A DNA stretch of 64,000 nt from Psychrobacillus soli (lineage in GTDB: Bacteria; Bacillota; Bacilli; Bacillales_A; Planococcaceae): positions 38,914 through 102,913 of the forward strand of contig NZ_VDGG01000009.1 of NCBI RefSeq assembly GCF_006861775.1. The letters are read 5' to 3'. The translations under genes were made by a program, and so were the position numbers. A model generated the notes under the pieces. It did no database searches and was not told where the DNA came from. It was given only the letters and a program-made list of their open reading frames with translations. Positions 9,825-19,552 of the stretch are shown piece after piece; the first letter of the stretch is position 1, and every line of letters starts with the position of its first letter.

Positions 9825-10334
9825 TCATTTCATTCCTCTTCGCCATTTTTCGAAAATTCCTGCAACTTCCTCTGTTAATGGAATGGTAGAAGCCGGTTTA
9901 TTTTCTTGTATATGCTTCATCTTTTTCGTGATATTGGAGGAAATCGCAATCATTTCAATTTCAAATTCCCTTGCCGACTTCCTTAGAGCCCCTTGCCCAA
10001 ATATAACTCTCTGTTCAGTCATATCAGAAGTCGCTACGTATATTTGCACTCTTCTACTACTTAGTTCTAAAGTAAGTTTTTCAATACGTTCATCTGCTGT
10101 TTCATTTTTTCTCGTATAAATGATTTCTACGTCATATTCTTTTTTCTTATGTTCTATACCCGGCACTAAATGCGCATCAAAAACAACAATCACTCGAATA
10201 CCCGTAAATGCTTTATATTCCGCCATTAGCTCGATCAATCGGTCTCTAGCATCTAGTAATTTGTCGTTTTTTAGTTTTCTTAACTCGCTCCATGCGCCGA
10301 TGATGTTATATCCATCGACAAGTAGAATTTGCAT
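9825..10334 (-). CDS. rae1: Ribosome A-site endoribonuclease Rae1 (YacP)
   Basis: NYN/PIN-like RNase that by family knowledge enters the ribosomal A site and cuts certain mRNAs during translation. It has 169 residues and opens with the PIN-type acidic motif LLVDGYNIIGAW. Further acidic residues appear in VVFDAH near residue 60 and in ATSDMTEQ near residue 108. The start MQILLVDGY is chosen because AAAGGATAAAAGG precedes it. Translation begins only 4 bases after rlmB ends, so it is translationally linked to rlmB. Confidence 0.9.
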   Translation of the reverse strand: MQILLVDGYNIIGAWSELRKLKNDKLLDARDRLIELMAEYKAFTGIRVIVVFDAHLVPGIEHKKKEYDVEIIYTRKNETADERIEKLTLELSSRRVQIYVATSDMTEQRVIFGQGALRKSAREFEIEMIAISSNITKKMKHIQENKPASTIPLTEEVAGIFEKWRRGMK

Positions 10335-10338
10335 CCTT

Positions 10339-11100
10339 TTATCCTTTAAGCGGATTTCTGACGCGTAATACTTCGTATAAAAGTATAGACGCAGCCACTG
10401 ACGCATTTAAACTAGTTACATGACCGACCATTGGCAAGTGATAAAGAAAATCACATTTTTCTTTTAACAAACGACTCATACCTTTTCCTTCACTACCAAT
10501 GATTAATGCAAGCGGAAGCGTGGCATCCATATTACGATAATCCGTTGATTTTTGAGCATCTGTTCCAGCAACCCACACACCACGTTCTTTTAACTCATCG
10601 ACTGTTTGTGCCAAATTACCTGCGCGGTATACCGGAATATGTTCAATTGCACCTGTTGATGCTTTTGCAACGACAGCAGTCAATCCAACCGCTCTCCTTT
10701 TTGGAATGATGATACCATGCGCACCTACTGCATCAGCCGTTCGCATAATCGAACCAAGATTATGCGGGTCTTCTATTTCATCCAAAATAATAAAAAGTGG
10801 ATCCTCTTGCTTACTTGCTGCCAATGCAAACAAATCGTCTAACTCGGCATATCGATAGGCTGCAACAGAAGCGACAATCCCTTGGTGGTTCGCATCTGTT
10901 AAACCATCCAATTTCTTTTTCGGCACAAATTGAACAATGATTCCAGCTTCTTTTGCTAATTGAATGATTTCAGAAACTCCACTTTTTTGGATACCTTCTG
11001 CTAGCCATACTTTATTCATATCTCTACCTGAACGTAATGCTTCCACTACAGGATTTTTCCCTGCAATAATTTCTCCTGTTTGCTCTGTTTGTTCTGTCAT
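10339..11100 (-). CDS. rlmB: 23S rRNA guanosine-2'-O-methyltransferase RlmB
   Basis: SpoU-family methyltransferase (SPOUT fold) that methylates a guanosine in 23S rRNA. It has 253 residues: an N-terminal L30e-like substrate-binding part (AGKNPVVEALRSGRD), then SPOUT motif 1 (EDPHNLGSIMRTADAVGAHG), motif 2 (IIGSEGKGMSRL) and motif 3 (SLNASVAASILLYE). The start follows mrnC's stop with no gap. It belongs to the cysE-cysS-mrnC-rlmB-rae1 run. Confidence 0.93.
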   Translation of the reverse strand: MTEQTEQTGEIIAGKNPVVEALRSGRDMNKVWLAEGIQKSGVSEIIQLAKEAGIIVQFVPKKKLDGLTDANHQGIVASVAAYRYAELDDLFALAASKQEDPLFIILDEIEDPHNLGSIMRTADAVGAHGIIIPKRRAVGLTAVVAKASTGAIEHIPVYRAGNLAQTVDELKERGVWVAGTDAQKSTDYRNMDATLPLALIIGSEGKGMSRLLKEKCDFLYHLPMVGHVTSLNASVAASILLYEVLRVRNPLKG

Positions 11101-11520
11101 TTACTTTTTCTCCCCTTTCTGTCCATCTATAAAATCGATTGCAAATTGCAGCACTTCTTGTAAACGCTCTTCTTGCTCACTTAAGTATAAACTTCCTACA
11201 ACTGCTTCAAACGCAGAACTGTAGTGATACGTTTGGACATCTGTATTTTTCGGAACTGTACCGGACTTCGCATTTCGCCCTCTACGAAGTACGGCTTCCT
11301 CTTCCTCCGTAAGAAACCCGGTATTTAGCATTTCTCGCACAATCGTTGCTTGTGCTTTGGCAGATACATAATGTGTCGCTTCTTTATGCAATGTATTAGG
11401 CTTCACACGCCCAGAATGGATGAGATGCTTACGAACTATTTGTTCGAATACAGCATCTCCCATATATGCTAAAGCCAAAGCGTTTAGTTGTTTTACATCT
11501 GATAACTTAAAGTTTTCCAC
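11101..11520 (-). CDS. mrnC: Mini-ribonuclease 3
   Basis: RNase III-type endonuclease lacking the double-stranded RNA binding domain; it matures 23S rRNA termini in Bacilli. It has 139 residues. The RNase III signature appears as [18 protein letters not shown] near residues 12-29, with downstream catalytic acid in [12 protein letters not shown]. The GTG start has GAGGATAA upstream and lies 4 bases after cysS; its stop abuts rlmB. Confidence 0.92.
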   Translation of the reverse strand: MENFKLSDVKQLNALALAYMGDAVFEQIVRKHLIHSGRVKPNTLHKEATHYVSAKAQATIVREMLNTGFLTEEEEAVLRRGRNAKSGTVPKNTDVQTYHYSSAFEAVVGSLYLSEQEERLQEVLQFAIDFIDGQKGEKK

Positions 11521-11524
11521 AAGT

Positions 11525-12925
11525 TTATCCTCGTTTCCATCGGATACCTTGTGCAGTATCTTCCAAAATAATATTCATTTCTTTTAATTGATCTCTTATC
11601 TCATCTGCCCGCGCGAAGTTACGATCTTTTCTCGCTTGGTTTCGTTCCTCAATTAACGCATCAATTTCTTCGTCCAGCACTTCATTTTCTCGTTGAAGCG
11701 TTAGACCTAACACTGCCGTTAGGTTATCAAAAGTAACAATGAACTGCTTTAACACTTGTTCAGCTGTTTGTTTTTCAAGTAGATACGTATTAGCAAGCTT
11801 TGATAATTCAAAAACTGCCGCTATTCCATTTGCTGTATTAAAATCATCGTCCATCGCCGTTTCAAACTGCTTTTGTACTTCTGTAATTTTGTGTAACCAA
11901 ATATCGTGATGATCTCCTAAATTCGCTGTTGCATTCAGTCGATGCAATACATTTGCATAGGCAGTACGAATACGTTCAAGACCAGCTTCTGCTTGCTCTA
12001 CTAATTCTACGGAATAGTTGATCGGATGGCGGTAATGTACACTTAACATAAATAGACGCAAAACTTGCGGATCAATTTGCTTGCGAATGTCATTTACTAG
12101 CACAAAATTACCAAGGGATTTAGACATTTTTTCGTTATCAATATTAATATACCCATTATGCATCCAATATCGCGCAAATGTTTTACCCGTTCTAGCCTCA
12201 GACTGAGCAATTTCATTTTCGTGATGAGGGAAAGTTAAATCTTGCCCTCCAGCATGGATATCAATTGTATCCCCTAGTATTTCACGTGCCATTACGGAAC
12301 ATTCGATATGCCATCCAGGACGCCCTTGCCCCCATGGACTTTCCCAGAAAATTTCACCAGGTTTCGCCGCTTTCCAAAGAGCAAAATCTAAAGCATCTTC
12401 TTTCTTTTCTCCTGTTTCAATACGTGCTCCAACTTTCAAATCGTCTACCGATTGATGTGATAGTTTGCCGTAGCCATCAAACTTTCTCGTACGATAATAC
12501 ACATCGCCTTGCGATTCGTACGCATACCCTTTTTCTTCTAACACTTGAATAAATTCAATGATTCCATCCATATGATCCGTTACACGGGGATGTGAGTCTG
12601 CTTTACTGCAACCAAGTGCCTCCACATCAGCAAAATAAGCTTTTATAAAACGGGCAGTCAGCTCCGATACATCTTCTCCTAACTCGTTTGCCGCTTTAAT
12701 TATTTTGTCATCGACATCTGTAAAGTTCGATACATACGTTACGTCGTATCCTCGGTATTGCAAATATTTTCTTACTGTATCGTATACAATAACAGGACGT
12801 GCATTCCCGATATGAATGTAGTTGTAGACAGTTGGACCACAAACGTACATTTTTACTTTTCCTTCTTCCATCGGCACAAACGGTTCTTTTTCACGCTTTA
12901 ATGTATTAAAAATTTGAATTGTCAT
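11525..12925 (-). CDS. cysS: Cysteinyl-tRNA synthetase
   Basis: Class I aminoacyl-tRNA synthetase charging tRNA-Cys. It has 466 residues with the HIGH box HIGNARP at 38-44, zinc ligands starting with Cys29 and including the HHENE segment, and the KMSKS loop KMSKSLGN near 266. The start overlaps the cysE stop by four bases (ATGA), indicating translational coupling. The T-box upstream of cysE should control both in response to uncharged tRNA-Cys. Confidence 0.98.
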   Translation of the reverse strand: MTIQIFNTLKREKEPFVPMEEGKVKMYVCGPTVYNYIHIGNARPVIVYDTVRKYLQYRGYDVTYVSNFTDVDDKIIKAANELGEDVSELTARFIKAYFADVEALGCSKADSHPRVTDHMDGIIEFIQVLEEKGYAYESQGDVYYRTRKFDGYGKLSHQSVDDLKVGARIETGEKKEDALDFALWKAAKPGEIFWESPWGQGRPGWHIECSVMAREILGDTIDIHAGGQDLTFPHHENEIAQSEARTGKTFARYWMHNGYINIDNEKMSKSLGNFVLVNDIRKQIDPQVLRLFMLSVHYRHPINYSVELVEQAEAGLERIRTAYANVLHRLNATANLGDHHDIWLHKITEVQKQFETAMDDDFNTANGIAAVFELSKLANTYLLEKQTAEQVLKQFIVTFDNLTAVLGLTLQRENEVLDEEIDALIEERNQARKDRNFARADEIRDQLKEMNIILEDTAQGIRWKRG

Positions 12926-13578
12926 AATAAATGTTTCTCCCTTTCAATTTCTAGTCGCCTAATTTCCTGTTGCAGCGCTGCAATTTCCTCTTCCATCTTT
13001 TTGCATCGGTCAGCGAATGGATCCGGTAAATCTTGATGATCCAAGTTACGTTTCACCTTCACTCCATCTTGTATGACGACCACTCCTGGTATACCAACAA
13101 CCGTAGAGTTCTCCGGTACATCTTTCAATACAACTGAACCCGCACCTACTTTGCTATTTTCCCCAATTGTAATGGATCCTAATACTTTTGCTCCCGTTGC
13201 AACAAGAACATTATCCGCAAGAGTAGGGTGTCTCTTTCCCTTTTCTTTTCCCGTTCCCCCTAGGGTGACACCTTGATAAATGGTACAGTCATTCCCAATT
13301 TCACAAGTCTCTCCAATTACAACACCTGAGCCGTGGTCTATAAAAAAACGTCTACCAATTGTGGCTCCTGGATGAATTTCGATACCAGTAAAAAAGCGAC
13401 TTATTTGAGAGATTGCTCGAGCAAGGAAAAAAAAGTGCTTTTTATATAAAGCATGCGCAATTCGATGACACCAAATGGCATGTAATCCTGCGTATGTTAA
13501 TATTACTTCCAGTTTGCTAGTCGCCGCGGGGTCTTGTTCAAAAACAACAGCAATGTCTTCTTTCATACGTCCCAACAT
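12922..13578 (-). CDS. cysE: Serine O-acetyltransferase
   Basis: Makes O-acetylserine from serine and acetyl-CoA, the first step of cysteine synthesis. It has 218 residues with an N-terminal helical part, then hexapeptide repeats of a left-handed beta helix ([38 protein letters not shown]). The C-terminal tail is predicted helical. GGGAGGAA lies before the ATG. It is first behind the T-box leader and is coupled to cysS, matching cysteine supply to tRNA-Cys charging. Confidence 0.95.
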   Translation of the reverse strand: MLGRMKEDIAVVFEQDPAATSKLEVILTYAGLHAIWCHRIAHALYKKHFFFLARAISQISRFFTGIEIHPGATIGRRFFIDHGSGVVIGETCEIGNDCTIYQGVTLGGTGKEKGKRHPTLADNVLVATGAKVLGSITIGENSKVGAGSVVLKDVPENSTVVGIPGVVVIQDGVKVKRNLDHQDLPDPFADRCKKMEEEIAALQQEIRRLEIEREKHLL

Positions 13579-13603
13579 TTCGATTCCTCCCTCTTTTTTG
13601 ACA

Positions 13604-13845
13604 AATAAAAACGTCTCTGTCTATAAATAGACAGAGACGCAAATAAGCGCGGTTCCACTCTGATTGGAAAAACATACATCTCTTTCCCACTCGACATCTT
13701 TAACGCAGATGCTACGTCCAGCCTACTACAAATGTTCGGCATGGCACTCTGAGGTGCATTTCAGTAACTCACCCGTTCAGACCACTTTCAGCCGGTGATG
13801 GTCCTCTCTAAAGAACATGCGTTACTTACTTCTCCTCGTCTTAGC
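13604..13845 (-). promoter_or_regulatory. T-box riboswitch of cysE-cysS (tRNA-Cys)
   Basis: The leader has the T-box sequence AGAGTGGAACCGCG (13648-13661). It is followed by an 11-bp perfect terminator stem, CGTCTCTGTCT / AGACAGAGACG (13612-13639), and TTTTTATTT on the minus strand. A UGC followed by A in the context GAAATGCAC (13756-13758) is the likely specifier codon, fitting cysteine. Uncharged tRNA-Cys would favour the antiterminator. The promoter is not clear; a TTGACT lies just after gltX, but a convincing -10 was not found. Confidence 0.92.
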
Positions 13846-13910
13846 TTTCTATTTTTATCGTTCCTGTATTTGTACCCTCATTTTCACACCTTAGATGCGG
13901 AAAGTCAATC

Positions 13911-15374
13911 TTATTGTTTTGCGTATTTAGCAACACGTGCGATTACTTTTTCTTTTCCGATTAAGCTAATAGCATCTGCTAATTCAGGACCATGTGTTTG
14001 ACCAGTCGTTACGACACGAATTGGCATAAATAGATTTTTTCCTTTATGTCCCGTTTCTTTTTGCACCGCTTTAATTGCAGCTTTAATTTCTGGCGCTTCA
14101 AAAGTTTCTAAGTTCTCTAATTGCACTTTAAATGCAGCCATTACTTCTGGAACTTGTTCTCCTGTTAATACTTCTGTTGCTTCTTCATTATATGCAAGTT
14201 CATCGTTAAAGAATAATGAAGATAATTCTACAATTTCTGCTCCATAACTCATTTGATCATGGTAAAGTGCGATTAAATTATTTGCCCATTCTTGTTGCTC
14301 TTCTGTTAACTCGGTCGGAAGAAGTTCTGCTTTTTGCAAATGTGGTAACGCAAGTTCAATTACTTTTTCTAATGGTAACTGCTTGATGTATTGGTTATTC
14401 ATCCATGTTAGTTTTTGTTTATCGAACATAGATGGAGATTTGGATAAACGGTTTACATCAAACATTTTGATAAACTCTTCTTTCGAGAAAATTTCTTCTT
14501 CCCCTTCTGGAGACCACCCTAAAAGAGCGAAGAAATTGAACATTGCTTCCGGCAAGTAGCCAAGATCTTTATATTGAGCAACGAATTGAATAATCGATTC
14601 GTCACGTTTGGAAAGTTTTTTACGATTTTCATTAATAATTAATGTCATATGACCGTATTTAGGATATTCCCATCCAAATGCATCAAATACCATTAATTGT
14701 TTTGGTGTATTAGATAAATGCTCTTCTCCGCGGAATACATGGGAGATTTTCATGAAATGATCATCTAATACAACGGCGTAGTTATACGTCGGAATTCCAT
14801 TTGCTTTCACAAGAACCCAATCACCAACATCTTTTGATTCGAATGTTACAGCCCCACGAACTAAATCTTCAAATGTATATGTCACATTTTCTGGAACGCG
14901 CATGCGAATAGTGTAAGGAAGACCCGATGCTTCTTTTGCTTGTACTTCCTCTGCTGATAAATGACGGCATTTACCATTATACATAGGAGCAGCTACCCCA
15001 TTTGCTTTTTGTACTTCACGGTCAGCTTCTAATTCTTCCGATGTACAGAAACATTTATAAGCATGCCCTTTTTCTAACATTTCTTCTGCATGTTTCGTAT
15101 AAATGTCTAGACGCTCCATTTGACGATATGGTGCATAAGGACCGCCGATATCAACAGACTCATCGTAGTCAATACCTAACCATTTTAAGTTATCCAGTTG
15201 CGATAGTTCGCCACCTTCGATATTTCGCTCGATATCCGTGTCTTCTATACGGACGATAAACTTCCCGTTATGATGGCGTGCATATAAATAGTTAAATAAT
15301 GCTGTACGTGCTCCTCCAATATGTAAGTTCCCTGTTGGACTTGGTGCGTAGCGTACGCGAACTTCTTGTGTCAT
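13911..15374 (-). CDS. gltX: Glutamyl-tRNA synthetase
   Basis: Class I synthetase for tRNA-Glu. In Gram-positive bacteria it normally also glutamylates tRNA-Gln for later amidation. It has 487 residues with HIGH-type motif [13 protein letters not shown] from residue 18 and the KMSKS-type loop KLSKRDES near residue 253. The ATG is preceded by CTAGGAGGAT. It is separated from ispF by a 320-base structured non-coding stretch and from cysE by the T-box leader. Confidence 0.98.
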   Translation of the reverse strand: MTQEVRVRYAPSPTGNLHIGGARTALFNYLYARHHNGKFIVRIEDTDIERNIEGGELSQLDNLKWLGIDYDESVDIGGPYAPYRQMERLDIYTKHAEEMLEKGHAYKCFCTSEELEADREVQKANGVAAPMYNGKCRHLSAEEVQAKEASGLPYTIRMRVPENVTYTFEDLVRGAVTFESKDVGDWVLVKANGIPTYNYAVVLDDHFMKISHVFRGEEHLSNTPKQLMVFDAFGWEYPKYGHMTLIINENRKKLSKRDESIIQFVAQYKDLGYLPEAMFNFFALLGWSPEGEEEIFSKEEFIKMFDVNRLSKSPSMFDKQKLTWMNNQYIKQLPLEKVIELALPHLQKAELLPTELTEEQQEWANNLIALYHDQMSYGAEIVELSSLFFNDELAYNEEATEVLTGEQVPEVMAAFKVQLENLETFEAPEIKAAIKAVQKETGHKGKNLFMPIRVVTTGQTHGPELADAISLIGKEKVIARVAKYAKQ

Positions 15375-15451
15375 TGTTATATCCTCCTAGTTTTCGTTCA
15401 AATCAAATCCGCCTTGGCGTATTTGTGTCCAGATTTTGAATTGAGCTTAGG

Positions 15452-15660
15452 CCTGCATGACGCAGGTCAGTTAGCCGTTGTCGCATGGAAGCGACGATTT
15501 TAGGCTAACATCATTCTAATACCTCACAAAATCTGTGACATCCGCCGGAGGCTTTAACTTTATTCAGCAGGCGTTTCACTGCACTGCTGAAATAGACAAT
15601 TCCATTAATGTTCATCACTCCACTTTAAGAAGTGGTGGACATGCGCTGAATGAAGTTAAA
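15452..15660. repeat. Highly structured intergenic element (ispF-gltX)
   Basis: A dense series of inverted repeats fills the 318-base gap. CCTGC/GCAGG is at 15452-15466. TTAGCC/GGCTAA at 15471-15508 encloses GTCGC/GCGAC. A 16-bp stem with one G-U pair (15553-15568 with 15645-15660) encloses TCAGCAG/CTGCTGA (15564-15590) and CCACTT/AAGTGG (15620-15635). No open reading frame or promoter is evident. It resembles a dispersed structured repeat or a structured RNA; which is not decided by sequence alone. Confidence 0.7.
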
Positions 15661-15692
15661 CTTTTATCATTTTACCACTGCTGAGGTGTTTT

Positions 15693-16178
15693 TTAAAGTT
15701 CGTCCTTCTTTATAAGTAATATAGTCGCCATCGAAGCAATTCCTTCTTCGCGTCCTGTAAAACCTAATTTTTCGGTTGTTGTTGCTTTTACATTTACCTG
15801 ACTTACATCCGCTTGAAGAAGTTCGGCAACTCGTGCACGAATCGTTTCAATATGAGGCGCCATTTTTGGTTTTTGTGCAATAATTGTGCAATCGATGTTC
15901 CCTAATTTATATCCTCTTGCATCTACTAGTTTCCAAATATGTTCCAGTAATTTTGCGGAATCAGCATCTTTAAAGTCAGGATCGGTATCTGGGAAATGTC
16001 TTCCTATATCCCCTTCTCCAATCGCTCCAAGTGCCGCATCTGTAACCGTGTGGAGTAATACGTCTGCATCGGAATGTCCGATAAGCCCTCTTTCGTAAGG
16101 AATCGTAACTCCCCCTATTATTAACGGACGATTATCCGCAAACTCATGTACATCAAATCCTTGACCAATTCGCATCAT
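15693..16178 (-). CDS. ispF: 2-C-methyl-D-erythritol 2,4-cyclodiphosphate synthase
   Basis: MEP-pathway enzyme making the cyclodiphosphate precursor of isoprenoids. It has 161 residues. Metal ligands are in GQGFDVHEF (Asp and His at about 9 and 11) and in the [15 protein letters not shown] region; the C-terminal [17 protein letters not shown] is family-typical. Two adjacent ATGs are possible starts. It begins one base after ispD, so the two are coupled. Confidence 0.97.
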   Translation of the reverse strand: MMRIGQGFDVHEFADNRPLIIGGVTIPYERGLIGHSDADVLLHTVTDAALGAIGEGDIGRHFPDTDPDFKDADSAKLLEHIWKLVDARGYKLGNIDCTIIAQKPKMAPHIETIRARVAELLQADVSQVNVKATTTEKLGFTGREEGIASMATILLIKKDEL

Positions 16179-16179
16179 T

Positions 16180-16872
16180 TTATTGTTCCTCCTGCTCTCG
16201 TTTAGTTAAAATTACTTCTCCAAAAAGAAGATCTTCTTGTGTTGTCATTTTCACATTATCATATGTACTTTCCACAATATGAACATGCTCACCTAGTCGT
16301 TCCACAAGCATTGCTTCATCTGTACCTAAAAAACCTTCTTTTTCTGCTAGTCTTTCGGCTTGTTCTAATACATCATACTTGAATGCTTGCGGTGTTTGAA
16401 TAATCCATAGACTATCTCGATCTACTGTTTCTTGGATTATACCATTTTCTACTTTTTTCATCGTGTCCTTTGCACGGACCGCCGCTACTGCTGCCCCAAA
16501 TTCCTCTGCCACCTGCACCAGTCGGTGGATAACCTCTTGTCTAATAAAAGGCCTTGCCGCATCGTGCACGAGTAAAATCCCTTTTGAAGGAGAAGCCTTT
16601 AAACAAGCATATACACTATGTTGACGTTCTGCTCCCCCTTCCGTAATCGCAACAACCTTTGTTATTTGATGTTCTGCTAGCAACTTTTCGATAAAAGCTT
16701 GTTCTTCTTTTTTCACCGCTAATACAATTTCTTGACATTTCTGGTCTTGTTCAAAAGCGCGTAAAGTATGTATTAAAATCGGGACTTTTCTTAGTTCTAA
16801 AAAAAGTTTATTTTGCCCTGCTCCCATTCGTTTTCCACTTCCAGCAGCGGGTAATAATACCGTATATACCAT
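16180..16872 (-). CDS. ispD: 2-C-methyl-D-erythritol 4-phosphate cytidylyltransferase
   Basis: MEP-pathway enzyme transferring CMP to methylerythritol phosphate. It has 230 residues. The nucleotide-binding loop [19 protein letters not shown] is at the N-terminus; VHDAARPFI near residue 104 and [11 protein letters not shown] near 185 are characteristic. An AGGAGGGA site precedes the ATG. It is immediately followed by ispF and preceded by a terminator-like hairpin after yacL. Confidence 0.97.
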   Translation of the reverse strand: MVYTVLLPAAGSGKRMGAGQNKLFLELRKVPILIHTLRAFEQDQKCQEIVLAVKKEEQAFIEKLLAEHQITKVVAITEGGAERQHSVYACLKASPSKGILLVHDAARPFIRQEVIHRLVQVAEEFGAAVAAVRAKDTMKKVENGIIQETVDRDSLWIIQTPQAFKYDVLEQAERLAEKEGFLGTDEAMLVERLGEHVHIVESTYDNVKMTTQEDLLFGEVILTKREQEEQ

Positions 16873-16894
16873 TAGCTTCCCTCCTATATTACAT

Positions 16895-16937
16895 AGAAAA
16901 AGGGCCTTTTCCTACATTCATAATAGGAAACAACCCT
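16895..16937 (-). terminator. Hairpin between yacL and ispD
   Basis: An interrupted stem (AGGG...TTTCCTA / TAGGAAA...CCCT) followed on the minus strand by TTTTTTCT. It lies just after the yacL stop and upstream of the ispD ribosome binding site, so it probably gives partial termination. Confidence 0.6.
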
Positions 16938-16942
16938 CTCCA

Positions 16943-18034
16943 TTATTTCGACTCTTGTGGCTTGGCAAAAATCATACGGCCTGCCGAAGTTTGCAAAACA
17001 CTTGTCACTTCCACATTTATCGCCTGACTGATATATGCTTTCCCACCTTCTACAACGATCATCGTACCATCATCTAAGTATGCAACACCTTGATTATGTT
17101 CTTTTCCATCTTTAATGACGACTACATGCATTATTTCCCCCGGAATAACAACTGGTTTCACTGCATTTGCTAAATCATTAATATTAAGAACCCGCACTTG
17201 ATGTAAATCACATACTTTGTTCAAATTAAAGTCATTTGTTACGACGATTCCATTCATTTTCTTCGCAAGACGAACAAGTTTTAAATCTACTTCTTGTATA
17301 TCCTCAAAATCTTGTTCCACTATTAAAACAGCAGAAGCACGCTCCGTTTGTAATTTTTTTAGCACATCTAAACCACGGCGACCTCTTGTTCTTTTAAGTG
17401 TGTCAGAAGAATCTGCGATATGTTGCAGTTCCGTTAGGACAAACTGAGGAACAACCAATACCCCTTCGATAAATCCCGTTTCGGAAATATCCGTAATACG
17501 ACCATCGATAATGACACTCGTATCTAGCAGCTTATACGTACCTAAACCTAAACTTTGTGCCCCCTCTTCATCCGCAACTTTCTTTTTGCTAGTTTGTTGC
17601 TTAGTTGAAGTAAAAACGTGAATTAATTCATCTCGTTTTTTAAACCCTACTTGGAATCCTAAATAACCTAAAACAATCGATAATAAAACCGGTACTACAG
17701 AGTCAATGCCTAGAATGGCAATATTATTAATAGCAGATCCAAGTAAAAATGCGACGATTAATCCAATGACTAACCCAAGCGTACCAAAAAGTAAATCTCC
17801 AATCGGTGCCTTTAACAGACGTTCCTCCATCCACTTAATAAAATTGATTAAGTAATCGGTTAAAAACAAGGCTACTACATAAAGAAAAACCGCTCCGATT
17901 AAAATTGATACGTAAGGATTGTGAATCCATGGGTTATTAGATAAATTAATGAGTTCGTATAAATGCGGTAATAATAGTAAACCCAACGTACCACCAATTA
18001 AAACAAATGCGATTTGTATAATCCATTTCAACAA
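16943..18034 (-). CDS. yacL: PIN/TRAM domain membrane protein YacL
   Basis: Integral membrane protein with a C-terminal PIN-type nuclease-like domain and TRAM RNA-binding domain; its exact role is not established. It has 363 residues. Four hydrophobic segments lie within the first 130 residues. The PIN domain opens with LLDTSVIIDGRI near 170 and continues to VVTNDFNLNKV. The C-terminal TRAM part contains GVAYLDDGTMIVVEG. The TTG start has GGAGGTGG upstream. In B. subtilis disA would precede it, but here radA does. Confidence 0.9.
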   Translation of the reverse strand: MLKWIIQIAFVLIGGTLGLLLLPHLYELINLSNNPWIHNPYVSILIGAVFLYVVALFLTDYLINFIKWMEERLLKAPIGDLLFGTLGLVIGLIVAFLLGSAINNIAILGIDSVVPVLLSIVLGYLGFQVGFKKRDELIHVFTSTKQQTSKKKVADEEGAQSLGLGTYKLLDTSVIIDGRITDISETGFIEGVLVVPQFVLTELQHIADSSDTLKRTRGRRGLDVLKKLQTERASAVLIVEQDFEDIQEVDLKLVRLAKKMNGIVVTNDFNLNKVCDLHQVRVLNINDLANAVKPVVIPGEIMHVVVIKDGKEHNQGVAYLDDGTMIVVEGGKAYISQAINVEVTSVLQTSAGRMIFAKPQESK

Positions 18035-18124
18035 AATGCCACCTCCACTTAATTATTAATTATACTGCTTGTAGCCTTCATACGTCTATTCAGACCACAA
18101 GCAGTAAGTCTTTTATGCTTTTCC

Positions 18125-19495
18125 TTAAGAAAAAGCTTCTTTCATTACTTCGTTTACAGATTCTACACCGATAACTTGAATTCCTTTTGGATAATCCCAT
18201 CCTCCAATATTAGAAGCTGGAACGATCACACGTTTGAAACCTAACTTTGCCGCTTCCTGCACACGTTGTTCTATTCTAGAGACTCTTCGCACTTCTCCAG
18301 TTAGCCCAACTTCTCCTATAAAACAATCGCTAGGAGCTGCACCTGTATCGCGAAAACTAGATACGATACTTACTAGGACGGCTAAATCGATCGCAGGTTC
18401 GTCTAGCTTCACTCCACCCGCAACTTTTATATATGCATCTTGTGTCTGAAGAAGTAATCCCATACGCTTTTCTAACACTGCCATGAGCAAAGACACGCGA
18501 TTTTGATCGATTCCCGTAGCCATTCGTTTCGGATAGTTAAAACTGGATTGCGTAACAAGTGCTTGAATTTCAACCAAGATGGGTCTTGTACCTTCCATAG
18601 AAGCAACGATCGCGGAACCAGCTGCACCATGAGAACGTTCTTGTAAAAATAGTTCGGAAGGATTTAACACTTCTTTTAATCCTTGTTGCACCATTTCAAA
18701 AATGGCAATTTCATTTGTTGAACCAAATCGATTCTTTTGAGATCTCAAAATCCGATACGTATGATGACGTTCTCCTTCAAAGTATAAAACGGTATCCACC
18801 ATATGTTCTAGTATACGGGGACCCGCAATTTGCCCTTCTTTCGTTACATGTCCTACTAAAAAGATAGCCACATTTTTCGTCTTAGCGATACGCATTAGTT
18901 CAGCTGTACATTCCCGTACTTGAGACACACTCCCTGGAGCACTCGTTACTTCTGGATGGTGTACTGTTTGAATAGAATCCACAATGACAAATTTCGGTTC
19001 AACACTATCAATTGTTTCATTAATCAATTCTAAATTTGTTTCCGAATAAATATACAATTCCGCAGAGGTAACACCTAAACGCTCCGCACGAAGCTTTGTT
19101 TGGCGGATAGATTCTTCCCCAGAAATATATAAAACCCGCTCTCCCTTATTCGCAAGTAATGCTGAAACTTGTAAAAGAAGCGTAGACTTTCCAATACCCG
19201 GATCTCCTCCTATTAACACAAGTGAACCCGGTACTATTCCGCCCCCAAGAACACGATTTAACTCTCCAAAATCAGTTTCAACTCGCGGTTCTTCTTTCGT
19301 CTCTATTGCAATAATGGGTGTTGCTTTTTGCGCCACTCCTGTAGAATGCTGAAAAGAACGTTTTGGCCCTTTCGATACGATTTCTACCTCTTCCACCATC
19401 GTATTCCATTCTCCGCACCCTGGACATCTTCCCATCCATTTAGCGGCCTCGTATCCGCAAGAATTACACATAAATTTCGTTTTTCTCTTTGCCAT
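18125..19495 (-). CDS. radA: DNA repair protein RadA
   Basis: RecA-like ATPase that promotes branch migration in recombinational repair. It has 456 residues. The N-terminal C4 zinc finger has Cys10, 13, 24 and 27. Walker [12 protein letters not shown] lies near residue 96, the RadA-specific KNRFGSTNE near 253, and a C-terminal Lon protease-like domain contains [18 protein letters not shown] precedes the ATG. Its start follows a strong terminator after clpC, so it may be transcribed by read-through or from an unrecognised promoter. Confidence 0.97.
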   Translation of the reverse strand: MAKRKTKFMCNSCGYEAAKWMGRCPGCGEWNTMVEEVEIVSKGPKRSFQHSTGVAQKATPIIAIETKEEPRVETDFGELNRVLGGGIVPGSLVLIGGDPGIGKSTLLLQVSALLANKGERVLYISGEESIRQTKLRAERLGVTSAELYIYSETNLELINETIDSVEPKFVIVDSIQTVHHPEVTSAPGSVSQVRECTAELMRIAKTKNVAIFLVGHVTKEGQIAGPRILEHMVDTVLYFEGERHHTYRILRSQKNRFGSTNEIAIFEMVQQGLKEVLNPSELFLQERSHGAAGSAIVASMEGTRPILVEIQALVTQSSFNYPKRMATGIDQNRVSLLMAVLEKRMGLLLQTQDAYIKVAGGVKLDEPAIDLAVLVSIVSSFRDTGAAPSDCFIGEVGLTGEVRRVSRIEQRVQEAAKLGFKRVIVPASNIGGWDYPKGIQVIGVESVNEVMKEAFS

Positions 19496-19509
19496 GGTGC
19501 CTCCCTATG

Positions 19510-19546
19510 TAAAAAGGGCATTCCGTCCATAAGGTTCGGAATGCCC
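19510..19546 (-). terminator. Terminator after clpC
   Basis: A perfect 10-bp stem GGGCATTCCG / CGGAATGCCC with an 11-base loop, followed by TTTTTT on the minus strand. It closes the ctsR-mcsA-mcsB-clpC operon. Confidence 0.85.
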
Positions 19547-19552
19547 GCAATA

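Noticed and set aside
15002..15259. 85-codon plus-strand frame inside gltX
   Set aside because: Antisense to conserved catalytic motifs, with no ribosome binding site.
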